Shown: piece after piece, positions 31,553 to 40,195 of the stretch
How positions within the stretch are numbered: position 1 is the first letter of the stretch
Layout: each line of letters begins with the position of its first letter
Assembly: GCF_050320395.1 (NCBI RefSeq)
Contig: NZ_CP144459.1
Coordinates: 992,001 to 1,056,000, forward strand
Reading direction: 5' to 3'
Origin: Treponema_C sp050320395
GTDB taxonomy: Bacteria > Spirochaetota > Spirochaetia > Treponematales > Treponemataceae
Length of the DNA stretch: 64,000 nt
Translations under genes and position numbers: made by a program
The notes under the pieces: model-generated
What the model saw: only the letters and a program-made list of their open reading frames with translations
What the model was told of the DNA's origin: nothing
The model's database searches: none

Positions 31553-33880
31553 ATGAAACAAAAAGGCTTTTTCCGTTCATGCTTATTTTTAACCGCGTTT
31601 TTATGCTTCGGTTCTTGTGCCTTTTCCTTGTATGCGCAAACCGTCTCTCCCGTTTTAAGTCCTGCCGAGGGTGTGTGGGCAAATTATCAAAGTTTGGTAC
31701 TCGATTTACCCGCGGGAGCCGAAGCCTTTTATTCTTTGAACGGGGAAGACCCGGTTGTTTCGGGCTTTGCCTATGACGGTCCCGTTGTATTGAATGTGAG
31801 CGGAAATGTCCGCCTTTTGCTTGTTACCGTAGAATCTTCAGGTACCGTACGGCGTTTTGAAATTCCGTATACCGTTGTTATAAAAGAAACCCCGTCTTAT
31901 ATCCGTGACGCCCTTGAGCGTTCGGCCGCTTCGCCTGCGAAATCCCTTAACGCTGCTTCCTCGGTAAACGGCGCTTTGATGGACATCAACGCTTCCTGCT
32001 TTATAGACATACCGCAGAATATTTCGTATACGATAGGAAATACCGGCCGTTTTTTTTCGGGCCGCCGTCTCGGTTTGAGCGAGCCTACGGTATTTGAACG
32101 CTATGTACCCCTTGTTATCTATGACGGAGAGCTCCCGTTCCGCTATGTATTGCGTACCGGAGGCGATGCGGGTACAGCGGGAGCGGAAATTGCTGGCGAA
32201 TACACTGCTCAAACCGATGTAAAGCCCCCGATCGAATTTATCGATTGGAACTACGCCCTCTTTAATACGCAAAAACCCCTTGTGTACTCTATTGACGGGC
32301 AAGCCGTTCGTGTAAGCGAATCGGGTAAGATACACATAGAGCGCAGTAAAGACAGGAGTATACGCTGGGCACAGGGAGAACCGAAAAACCTGCGCATGGA
32401 CGATTCCGCTGATTTTAATACTTTTTTTGTTCCTGCACGTCCGGAACTGAGAGGAGAGCCTTCTCATGCGGTTGTCAATACTGCCGTACGCTTGTCATTT
32501 TCGGCTCCCGATTTTTTATTTTGCATAACCGCCAAAGACGGGCAAAAACGCTATACGCCGGTCTTTATTGTCGATGTTCTTGAAGGCGATGCATTGGGTT
32601 TTTCGCAAAATATCGATGTGTATTACAGGGGAGTACGGCAGGGCAGTGTACGTCCATCCTTTATAATCGATAAGATTCCGCCTTTACCTCCCGTGTTTGT
32701 TTCCTCCGAAATCGATTTTTATGCGCGCAATCCCCTTCAGTTGACTTTAAAAAGCGATGCCGATGTCTATTATTATGCTGCGCCCGTTATAAAATCGAAA
32801 ACCGGATTTTCCGCCTCCGATATTCAAAAAATCAATGATGAAGCTCCGAGCGTCAAAGATGAAGATTTTGTGCGGCTTTCGGGAAAAAATCCGTATTTAA
32901 AGGCCGGAGAAAAAGATGCGCTTTTATATACCCTTTATGCATACAGCCGCGATACTGCGGGTAATCGAAGCGATACGGTACGTTTTCAAACGGTTGTAGA
33001 TACGGTTAATTATTATGCGGCAGCAGACGGCGCATCGGAAGCTGCGGACGGTTCTCCCGATAAGCCCTTTGCGGATTTTCCGAGCCTCTATGGGGCGCTG
33101 CAAAAGTCTCCCGCTTCGTTTACGCGCTGTTTTATGAGCGGTTCTTTTACCGGAGTTCATGCTCTTGAATTCAACCGTGATACACAGATAATCGGTGACG
33201 GAAATACGCGCCTCGTATTTGAAAAGGGAGGCTTTCTTAAAATCACCGATGCTTCTTTTTCTTTAGAGCATTCCAGTCTTGAGCAGCATTTCGGCGGCCC
33301 GAGCGATGTTTTTCAAAACCGTTTGATAGAAGCGGAAAACGCCCGTCTCTTTTTTTCGGGAGCCGAACTGATTTGTAAAGACGGGAACAGCGCCTCCTGC
33401 ATTGCCTTAAATAATTCTTCGCTTTTTATGGAAGATTCGGGCATAAGTGTGGAAGCTGCAGTCTATGCGGAAGCCGTGAGTGCTCATGCTTCGGTTGCGG
33501 AATTAAAGAATCTGCGTACTCTGGTGATTGCACCTACGGCTTTGGGCTTAAAAAGTCTGCGCAGTTCGGCGGTAATAGAAGACTCCTCGTTTACGCTCAT
33601 GGGAAAGCTTGTACGAGCCCTTGAATTTACCGATTCGGGATTTACGCTGAACTCAAACCGCTTTATTGCAGAAAATCCGGCAGCGTTTTTAGAGTCGCAA
33701 AAGCTTTTTTCGGGTAAGACGGGAGCAGCCTCTGCCGTGTGGTCGAATACTCCTTTGGGCGGCAATGCGGCTCTGAAATCGAACTCTTCTTCAGTTCCGC
33801 CCGAGACGAATATTTATAGCGGTTTTTCTTCGCTGTACAGCGGTTTGACATCCGGCGGCTTGGCACCCGGCAGCTTATAG
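31553..33880 (+). CDS. Large exported protein with chitobiase-like domain and parallel beta-helix-like C-terminus
   Basis: 775 residues. The signal sequence MKQKGFFRSCLFLTAFLCFG ends near SLYAQT; a lipidated Cys22 is also possible. An early segment, GAEAFYSLNGEDPVVSGFAY, resembles the CHB_HEX_C_1 domain (chitobiase-type) found repeated in surface proteins. Another CHB-like piece recurs around ADVYYYAAPVIKSK. After about residue 480 comes YAAADGASEAADGSPDKPFA, typical of DUF1565/right-handed beta-helix proteins, with runs of short strands (SLEHSSLEQHF, ARLFFSGAELI, SSLFMEDSGI) to the end. Cell-surface or periplasmic location is likely; function unknown. SD GGAGAAAGG precedes the ATG. rnhB starts seven bases after its stop. 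Confidence 0.75.
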   Translation: MKQKGFFRSCLFLTAFLCFGSCAFSLYAQTVSPVLSPAEGVWANYQSLVLDLPAGAEAFYSLNGEDPVVSGFAYDGPVVLNVSGNVRLLLVTVESSGTVRRFEIPYTVVIKETPSYIRDALERSAASPAKSLNAASSVNGALMDINASCFIDIPQNISYTIGNTGRFFSGRRLGLSEPTVFERYVPLVIYDGELPFRYVLRTGGDAGTAGAEIAGEYTAQTDVKPPIEFIDWNYALFNTQKPLVYSIDGQAVRVSESGKIHIERSKDRSIRWAQGEPKNLRMDDSADFNTFFVPARPELRGEPSHAVVNTAVRLSFSAPDFLFCITAKDGQKRYTPVFIVDVLEGDALGFSQNIDVYYRGVRQGSVRPSFIIDKIPPLPPVFVSSEIDFYARNPLQLTLKSDADVYYYAAPVIKSKTGFSASDIQKINDEAPSVKDEDFVRLSGKNPYLKAGEKDALLYTLYAYSRDTAGNRSDTVRFQTVVDTVNYYAAADGASEAADGSPDKPFADFPSLYGALQKSPASFTRCFMSGSFTGVHALEFNRDTQIIGDGNTRLVFEKGGFLKITDASFSLEHSSLEQHFGGPSDVFQNRLIEAENARLFFSGAELICKDGNSASCIALNNSSLFMEDSGISVEAAVYAEAVSAHASVAELKNLRTLVIAPTALGLKSLRSSAVIEDSSFTLMGKLVRALEFTDSGFTLNSNRFIAENPAAFLESQKLFSGKTGAASAVWSNTPLGGNAALKSNSSSVPPETNIYSGFSSLYSGLTSGGLAPGSL

Positions 33881-33887
33881 GCTTTGT

Positions 33888-34532
33888 ATGCGTTTGATAT
33901 GCGGCTTGGATGAGGCGGGAAGGGGACCCCTTGCAGGACCGGTAACCGCTGCGGCGGTTTTTCTTCCCGACGATTTTCCCCTTGAAATTTTAAACGATTC
34001 CAAAAAGCTGTCCGAAAAAAAGCGTTTTGCCGCTGAAGCCGTGATAAAAGAAAAAGCTCTCGCCTGGGCGGTGGCTTCGGTCGGCGAAAAAGAAATAGAC
34101 CGCATCAATATTTTACAGGCAAGCTTACTCGCGATGAAACAGGCCTTTGAGCAGGCCCTTGAAAAACTGTATACAAAATTGTGTGCGGTTTTTTGTACGG
34201 GCGTTCCTGCCTGCGATTTTTCGATTCTTTGTATAGCCGACGGCAATGCCCGGCCGGACGTAGACCCTATAAAACTAACCGGTGTACATACGGACGGGGC
34301 ACATATCGACATCGTATGCGAAGCGCGCGTTAAAGCCGACGCCGAAATCCCCGCCGTTATGGCCGCCTCTATTTTGGCAAAAACCGAGCGCGACCGCATT
34401 ATGTGCGCCTACGCACAACTGTATCCCGCATACGGCTACGAAAAACACAAGGGCTATCCTACCTCCTTACACCGCAAAATCTGCCGCGAAATCGGCCCCT
34501 CTCCCATCCAGCGCATGAGCTTTTCGTATTGA
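33888..34532 (+). CDS. rnhB: Ribonuclease HII
   Basis: 214 residues; it removes ribonucleotides from DNA and RNA-DNA hybrids. The catalytic motif GLDEAGRGPLAGPV (6-19) supplies Asp and Glu. Further on come NDSKKLSEKKR, the DGNARPDV region, and VMAASILAKTERDR (the Ala-x-x-x-Ala-Lys pattern with the last acidic residue), then YGYEKHKGYPTSLH, all standard. The start ATG lies immediately after the previous gene. A run of accessory and decayed sequence follows its stop, so rnhB marks the edge of the conserved block. Confidence 0.95.
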   Translation: MRLICGLDEAGRGPLAGPVTAAAVFLPDDFPLEILNDSKKLSEKKRFAAEAVIKEKALAWAVASVGEKEIDRINILQASLLAMKQAFEQALEKLYTKLCAVFCTGVPACDFSILCIADGNARPDVDPIKLTGVHTDGAHIDIVCEARVKADAEIPAVMAASILAKTERDRIMCAYAQLYPAYGYEKHKGYPTSLHRKICREIGPSPIQRMSFSY

Positions 34533-34582
34533 GGGGGCCTTTTTCACCGGAACGGGCCGGCATATTATAAAAAAATCTATTT

Positions 34583-34654
34583 TAAGTAAAAAAAATGATT
34601 GATTATTTTACTTAGAAATGATACGTCTGTTCTAAGTAAAGAGAATTTTACTTA
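34583..34654. repeat. Four alternating TAAGTAAA/TTTACTTA sites
   Basis: TAAGTAAA at 34583-34590 and 34633-34640; its complement TTTACTTA at 34607-34614 and 34647-34654. They lie just before the Fic remnant, in the position of an operator. An ATG at 34668 with AAAGG upstream follows, but it is out of frame with the Fic sequence. Confidence 0.75.
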
Positions 34655-34681
34655 AAAGGTAAAAATCATGAAAATAGAAAT

Positions 34682-35083
34682 AAATATTATGAACTCCTTA
34701 ACAATGTCCGTACAAAGGGAGAGTTTGAAGCATGGATTAAGTTTTTTATGCAAGGAATATGCGAAGTATCTGAAAATGCAATTTTCTCAATACAAAAGAT
34801 TATAAAATTAAAAAATGACGATACGGAAAAAATTCGTACCATACAAAAAGGAAATGTTTCCAATCTTCTGTCAGTGTATGAGTATGCACTAAAACATCCG
34901 TTTTTAAAAACGGAAGATGTTAGACACTTATTGAGTTTAAGTAAACCGACTGTAAATAAACTGTTGGAAACTTTAACGGAACTTAAAATTTTAGAATTGG
35001 TTGAAGATAAGCAGAGGTATAAACAATATGTATATAGACAGTATGTTGATATCCTCTCTGAAGGAACAACAGATTATTTTTAA
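34682..35083 (+). pseudogene. C-terminal remnant of a Fic-family AMPylase
   Basis: The frame reads KYYELLNNVRTKGEFEAWIK, then FFMQGICEVSENAIFSIQKI and the winged-helix tail VYEYALKHPFLKTEDVRHLL, LSKPTVNKLLETLTELKILE. Fic proteins of the kind with a C-terminal winged helix have just this segment (YY-LL--VR-KG-WE-W--FFL-G) after the Fic core. The catalytic HxFx(D/N)GNGR motif and everything before it are gone. A plausible original start and operator lie immediately upstream, so an internal deletion is likely. About 134 of about 370 codons remain. The same frame opens at 34640, and an internal ATG at 34748 could produce only a wHTH fragment. Confidence 0.75.
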
Positions 35084-35270
35084 AAGCCTATAAGCCTGAG
35101 GTGCTAAAATATAAAAGCCGTTATTGTGGAGTGGGTTTTAGTGCGATTTTTTTGTAAGAATATTAGGAGTCCTTTTATGAACAAAAATTTTTCATTAAGC
35201 GATATCGGAATAAAAATGAGCTATGAACTCACATTTATTCAGATTTTTATAATTATAATGTGAGGATTAT

Positions 35271-36966
35271 ATGGATTGGCAAAACTTATTTTCCGATAAA
35301 GTAACGGCACGCGGATTTGATTATTATAATGCAGGAGCAGTAGAAAAATTTAAAAAAGAAGGCAATACCATTACCGCTTCCGTTGTCGGCAATGAGGTTT
35401 ATGATGTTGAAATTATCTTATCCGGCGGCCGCATAAACAATATGTATTGCTCCTGTCCCTATGCATCCGAAGGACACACGTGCAAACACATGGCGGCGGT
35501 TTTATACCGTGCGGATGAGAATCCCTTTGATGATACTCCTTCTACTGATACTCCGTCTGTCGCAAAAAACGATTCCGTCAAAACCCTTGTGGAAAATGCC
35601 GATGCCGAAACGGTAAACCGCTTTGTAATTGATGTTTTAAAAAAAAATGAAATGCTGCGTGAAACATTTAAAATACTGTGTAATCCCGATATCTCCGATA
35701 TCGATGTTAAAATTCTAAAAAAAGAAATAAATTCCGTTTGTAAGCGCAATGCCGACAGGCACGGTTTTATTTCATATAGTGATGCACGGTATTTTGAGCG
35801 GGAATTGTATGAATTTTTGGAAGAGAAGGTGGGGGCTTTGATTCAAAGGGGGGGCATATAATCCCGCTTTTGAACTTATCCGCTACTCTTTTATGAAATT
35901 ATGCAGTGTTAATATTGACGATTCGGACGGTGTTCTCTCCTCTTTGGCTTTGGTTTGTGCTGATTTGTGGCGTGATTTATTTTTGCTTTGCGGTACGGAT
36001 TTAAAGCAAGCGATGTATAAACAAATAAAAAAAATACTTGAAAAAGATATTCCCGATTACATGGAAGAGTATATCGAGAGAGTGTTGTTTGATAATTTTT
36101 CCGAAAATGACTTTTTACATGATAAACTGATTTTATGCGACACACATATACGTCTTTTATCGGAACCGGGCAGTGATTCTCAAAATGAGCGTGCCTCATA
36201 TATCGAGTCATTGTTTTCTACGGATGATTACAATATTTCCAAATGGGTTCAGTATCGTATTCAGGTGATGAAACAGCTTTTATTTGCGCAAGAGGATATA
36301 GATGCATATTGTAAGCGGTATATGGGTTTTACCGATATAAGAACATACTATATTGAAGAATGTATAAGGACAGAGCGCCTTGATGAAGCGATCGTGCTTC
36401 TTGATGAGGGCAAAGAGCTATTTAAAAATCTTCCGGGCATTGTGCATAAGTACAGTTACATATTAAAAGACCTGTATTTAAAAACAAATCGAGCGGAAGA
36501 TTATAAACGGGAATTATGGAATCTGGTGCTGAAATATGCTAGGGGTGATTTTGAAATATATAAAGAACTGAAAATTCTGTATACCGAAGATGAATGGAAA
36601 AACGAACGCGAAAAGATTTTTGCCTACGCAAGAAATGTGTATACACTCTATGACTATGAGGGGCTTTACGACAGGATTTTGGATAAAGCCTTACATCAGG
36701 ATGGACTCTATTATATTATATACTATGAGGATAAAATAAGGGATTTGGATCCCGAGGGGATACTGAAAAAATATGAAGCCGTAATACGCTCAATGGCTGA
36801 GCCGGTTTCGGGAAGAGCCGTCTACGGGGAAATTGCCGGTTATTTAAAGCGGATGAAGTCCTATTCCGGCGGAAAAGAAATCGTAAAAGGTATTTTGGAA
36901 GAGTTCCGTATCACGTATAAAAATCGTCCCGCAATGATGGATGAGTTGAGCCGCGTGAAGGTATAA
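35271..36966 (+). pseudogene. SWIM zinc-finger protein gene split by a frameshift in a G7 tract
   Basis: Frame one (35271-35861) starts MDWQNLFSDKVTARGFDYYN and contains the SWIM motif YCSCPYASEGHTCKHMAAVL (Cys-x-Cys...Cys-x-His). It ends LIQRGGI-stop. The frame then resumes as YNPAFELIRYSF and continues from 35893 to 36966, with helical repeats like TPRs (ECIRTERLDEAIVLLDEG, YSYILKDLYLKTNRAEDYK). A run of seven G at 35848-35854 is the break: six G would join the frames into about 564 residues, LIQRGAYNPAFELIR. SWIM domains bind DNA or protein with zinc. A GAGG site precedes the first ATG. This could be a true pseudogene, a phase-variable gene or a sequencing artefact. Confidence 0.78.
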
Positions 36967-37774
36967 CGGAGTCCGGCTTATTTTTTTGCAATTCGATATA
37001 AGAGATAATGTCAAAATCGTCGTCTGAAGACAGGCGGACTAAGAGTTTCGCATTGGCTTTTACATAGTTTTTTATTTTTTGCACGTGCCCAACGCTGAGA
37101 GGGAGGGGTGCCCCTTGTGCCGATATCTTCGGTGCGGTTCCGTTTACGGTTATCGGAATACAAAACTTTGACGGCATTTTCTTATCGCCCGTGTCGGCTT
37201 GAAAACGCAAAAAATTACTGCCGCTTTTTTTCCATACGCCGTTTTCATCGACAAAAATATGTACGGGCAGATCCGTGATGTGTTTAGGCAAACAGGTTCC
37301 TGCCTGTATAATGGCACGGTTTTCTCGCCGGTTATCTTTTATGTTCACGGGCATGGGGAATTGATACTGCAGTTCGTATACAAAACGGGTATTAAAAAGC
37401 GAAAGAGAAAAGGCTTTGATGAGTTGAAACTTCATACCGCAGGTGAGACGGTTTCCGAAATAGATAATCGACCTTTTATGCACGGTATCGAAAACAACTT
37501 CGCCCATCGGAGGAGGCATTGCTTCTTTGTCGTCAAACTGAAAAAGATTTTTCACTTTATTCCGATAGTCAGCCGCCTCCTTTGAACACAGAATCCATTT
37601 CCAATACCGTTTCCCCTCTTGCAGATTTTCTTTGCAGATATGAATAATTTCGCTGCCGCGAGAGTTAAGGCAATAAAAGCCTATTGAGGGGGAAGCACTG
37701 CAGTCTTTTTTATAACGGAGTGTACGGCGGATCATTGCAATTACTTCCTTTTTATACGGCTCGTTTTTTTTCAT
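36911..37774 (-). CDS. Hypothetical protein, possibly truncated
   Basis: 287 residues, not recognised. It is cytoplasmic in character, with aromatic segments KRYWKWILCSKEAADYRNKV, RSIIYFGNRLTCGMKFQLIK and FVYELQYQFPMPVNI. It overlaps the 3' end of the convergent SWIM gene by 56 bases. The last residues (SVIPSRGSTHPSLRDDFYT) read through the other gene's opposite strand, so the natural end was probably nearer and has been altered. It begins three bases after the stop of a decayed upstream gene, so the two were once an operon. No signal peptide, no known motif. The ATG has no clear ribosome site. Confidence 0.5.
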   Translation of the reverse strand: MKKNEPYKKEVIAMIRRTLRYKKDCSASPSIGFYCLNSRGSEIIHICKENLQEGKRYWKWILCSKEAADYRNKVKNLFQFDDKEAMPPPMGEVVFDTVHKRSIIYFGNRLTCGMKFQLIKAFSLSLFNTRFVYELQYQFPMPVNIKDNRRENRAIIQAGTCLPKHITDLPVHIFVDENGVWKKSGSNFLRFQADTGDKKMPSKFCIPITVNGTAPKISAQGAPLPLSVGHVQKIKNYVKANAKLLVRLSSDDDFDIISYIELQKNKPDSVIPSRGSTHPSLRDDFYT

Positions 37775-37777
37775 ATC

Positions 37778-38290
37778 TTAATCTTTGTACTGCATAGCCC
37801 ACAGCCGGTTTCCCTTAGTTTCGCTTTGTAAAAAGGGAATGAGCTGCGAAAGAAGTTCGTAACCGTCATCCGTTTGCAGTGTAAAGAGGCTTTTGCCGTC
37901 TTTCGTGTCGATAACTTTTGCCGCTTTTTTTCATAAGTCTTCGGCAGCGGCTTTTGGTGCGGCTCTGTCTTTCCGTATCTTTCGGAAACAGCCTGTCTGC
38001 AGCCTTATGCAGGTTTTCTCCCCCGGGTTTTTCCACAGTGCGTTCAGGCGGCATATCGTCAATCGGGTTTTGCCGAGCGCTTTCGGCGGAAGTATTGTCG
38101 ATATAGGTAACGGGAGGGCTTTCCATAAGTTCAGTCGTACTTTTTGGCTTTTGCGCTTCATAGAGCGAGATTTTGTTGGAAATGGAGCCTTCTTCATAGG
38201 CCGCCCGTTTATGAGCGATAAGTTTTTTTTCAAAGGCTTCATCATCAATCCTGAAAATCGCTGTCTTGTATAGGTTTTTGCGAGGTGGGA
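37778..38290 (-). pseudogene. Decayed gene upstream of the 37774 ORF
   Basis: Read leftward, one frame has NLYKTAIFRIDDEAFEKKLI and AHKRAAYEEGSISNKISLYE, through a Pro/Glu-rich part (PPERTVEKPGGENLHKAADR) to about 37985. A second frame then carries APKAAAEDL, a TGA stop, KKAAKVIDTKDGKSLFTLQT and DDGYELLSQLIPFLQSETKG to the TAA at 37778-37780. At least one frameshift and one nonsense change are present, and the 5' end abuts a terminator with no start codon. Family unknown. Confidence 0.6.
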
Positions 38291-38303
38291 AAAAGAGGCT
38301 GGG

Positions 38304-38339
38304 GGGCTGCCCTGTAGAACCGACGTTTTCAGACAGCCC
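38304..38339 (-). terminator. Terminator of the IdeS-like gene
   Basis: On the minus strand GGGCTGTCTGAAAAC and a complement ending in CAGCCC flank a short loop nine bases past the stop. It shares the GGCTGTC stem of other terminators here. Confidence 0.65.
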
Positions 38340-38348
38340 TCTTTATTA

Positions 38349-39962
38349 TCAATAATTATTACTATCCAGCCATGTTTTAAATTGCTGTTTGGCATTTTTC
38401 ATGGTAATTACATCGGTGATAAGCGTTTCACCTTTATCATTGGCTACAGCATAATTTATTTTATGCGGTAACCCATTGGGATAATGCACGCCGAATTTAG
38501 TGAGCTGGGAGTTTGCATCATTGGAATCGGAAACCCATAATGCGGTTATATTTTCATCGGCATCGAATTCAACACCCCAGACGGTAACTACATGAAGACC
38601 GGCTTTTCCCAATATAAACTGCACTGCAAAAGCGTTGTGTTCGTCAAGTGCAGCCTTTATTGTTTTTTTAAACTCCTGTTTATCATGTGCATAACTCGGT
38701 TTTATAAGCTCATTTAAATCGGAAAATATACCTTTTACAATACCGGGAGCCGGTTCTGAACTATACTGAGGGGTTAGCTCTCCTCCGGCAGTCATACCCA
38801 ATAAATACCAGCCGACAGCACTATTTAATGCAGTACCGTGCACATGATTTGTAAAACGTTTTCGGAACACATTGGCAACACCGCTTTTTCGCTCCGATAA
38901 ATTTCTATTATATTCACCCAGATATAATTTATATTCATCAGTACCGGAAGATATGCCTTTTTGTTGAATAACACGCTTCAGGTTCTCTTCATTTTGCTTC
39001 ATCCACCAATGTAACAGATCGGCGGTTGACATTGCCCAGCACATCTCACTATCTGTCTTATCTTGTGATTTTTTTGCATTAAACCACGTAGTCGTTGAAG
39101 TTTCTTTCCAGACACCATATTTGGGATTTACATTATGCCCGCCGTACTCCAATTCAGTGCCGGAAGGCGGCGTTATACCGTGCACCCATTCGGTTCTAAG
39201 TACAGGATTGGGATGAGCTTCTTGAATAATCGGTATTTCACGAATGAGTTTTGCTCTATTAGTGCTATCGCTTTTAAACACAAGATACGCCCTTCGCTCA
39301 AATGCCGATTTATTTTCTTCAATATCTACGGTAATTGTATCTTTTAGGCCGTTCGAAGCTGTTACCCGGTTCACCCAATTGCCTTTCCCGTCGGCATACC
39401 TAAGGGTACAATGATATACCGAATGAGCGGATTTTTTTGTAATAACCACTGCAGTCGAGTCAGTAGTATAGTCCGTTTTTATTTCCGTTTTATCGAAGTC
39501 AATGGTGGAATCGCTTTTTATCTGAAAGCCGGCGGAAACATATTTCTTTCCGTCAACCCAGACATTAAGGGTTTCGGCTCCCTTTTTCTTACCTGTAACA
39601 AGACCGTCTTCCGTAATAGAGACTCCGTCTCCGTGCTCATATCTGACTTTTTTGTCCGTAGCATTTTCCGGTTTAATAACGGGCTTCAATCTATACTGCT
39701 CCCCTACGTTAATTACTATGGTTTCAGGTATGGGCTTATCATTTACATCGTGAAGAACAACTTCAGTTACCGGAACATACTCCGGTATAAACGGAGCGGG
39801 TTGTCCGGAATTGTCCGGTTTTTGTGTATTCTGTGTATTCGGCTTCTTTTGGGAGCCGGCATTGCCGGGCTTAACTCCAACGGCCGGACAGCCTAAAAAC
39901 AGCATAAGTGCCGCACTCAACACTGCTATAAAAAAGATTTTAGATTTTTTTGTATGAATCAT
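38349..39962 (-). CDS. IdeS-like (peptidase C66) lipoprotein, putative immunoglobulin-degrading cysteine protease
   Basis: 537 residues. The lipoprotein signal ends in LMLFLGC (Cys25). A Pro/Asn-rich linker (30-60) is followed by a Big-2-type Ig-like domain (about 64-142), a BACON-like domain (about 152-248, ending EIPIIQEA), and a C-terminal IdeS/Mac-like peptidase domain (about 256-537). In the peptidase domain WVHGITPPSG precedes Lys298, catalytic Cys308 in MCWAMSTADLLHWW, His457 in GLHVVTVWGVEFD and Asp479 in LWVSDSNDANS. The Lys-Cys spacing of ten equals that of IdeS (Lys84-Cys94). IdeS cleaves the IgG hinge; that activity here is inferred. AAGGAG sets the ATG at 39960-39962. The gene is monocistronic, divergent from fliG1 and followed by its own terminator. 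Confidence 0.85.
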   Translation of the reverse strand: MIHTKKSKIFFIAVLSAALMLFLGCPAVGVKPGNAGSQKKPNTQNTQKPDNSGQPAPFIPEYVPVTEVVLHDVNDKPIPETIVINVGEQYRLKPVIKPENATDKKVRYEHGDGVSITEDGLVTGKKKGAETLNVWVDGKKYVSAGFQIKSDSTIDFDKTEIKTDYTTDSTAVVITKKSAHSVYHCTLRYADGKGNWVNRVTASNGLKDTITVDIEENKSAFERRAYLVFKSDSTNRAKLIREIPIIQEAHPNPVLRTEWVHGITPPSGTELEYGGHNVNPKYGVWKETSTTTWFNAKKSQDKTDSEMCWAMSTADLLHWWMKQNEENLKRVIQQKGISSGTDEYKLYLGEYNRNLSERKSGVANVFRKRFTNHVHGTALNSAVGWYLLGMTAGGELTPQYSSEPAPGIVKGIFSDLNELIKPSYAHDKQEFKKTIKAALDEHNAFAVQFILGKAGLHVVTVWGVEFDADENITALWVSDSNDANSQLTKFGVHYPNGLPHKINYAVANDKGETLITDVITMKNAKQQFKTWLDSNNY

Positions 39963-39990
39963 AATATACTCCTTCAAAAATACGGGTATA

Positions 39991-40054
39991 ATATTCGGCG
40001 AAATTTCAAGTGCTGTATGTTACATATTTTATTGAGAATAAATCCGCCGAATAT
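39991..40054. promoter_or_regulatory. Inverted decamers flanking the IdeS-like gene's upstream region
   Basis: ATATTCGGCG at 39991-40000 and its exact complement CGCCGAATAT at 40045-40054, 44 bases apart, upstream of the IdeS-like start. A pair of operator sites or the base of a long stem are both possible. Confidence 0.5.
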
Positions 40055-40161
40055 AAGCTCAACGAACTGTTTGTTGAAACGAGGGAACAATACATAATTG
40101 CACTTAAAAGATACCGATAAAACGGGTTATTGTCAATGCACGGAGGTGCGCGTAAAAACCC

Positions 40162-40190
40162 TTGCACCCCCGCGCGTAAACTGTTATTAT
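40162..40190 (+). promoter_or_regulatory. Promoter placing transcription start at the fliG1 ATG
   Basis: TTGCAC (40162-40167), 17-base spacer, TATTAT (40185-40190), then five bases to the ATG at 40196. There is no ribosome site between them, so the transcript would be leaderless. Confidence 0.5.
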
Positions 40191-40195
40191 GCAGT

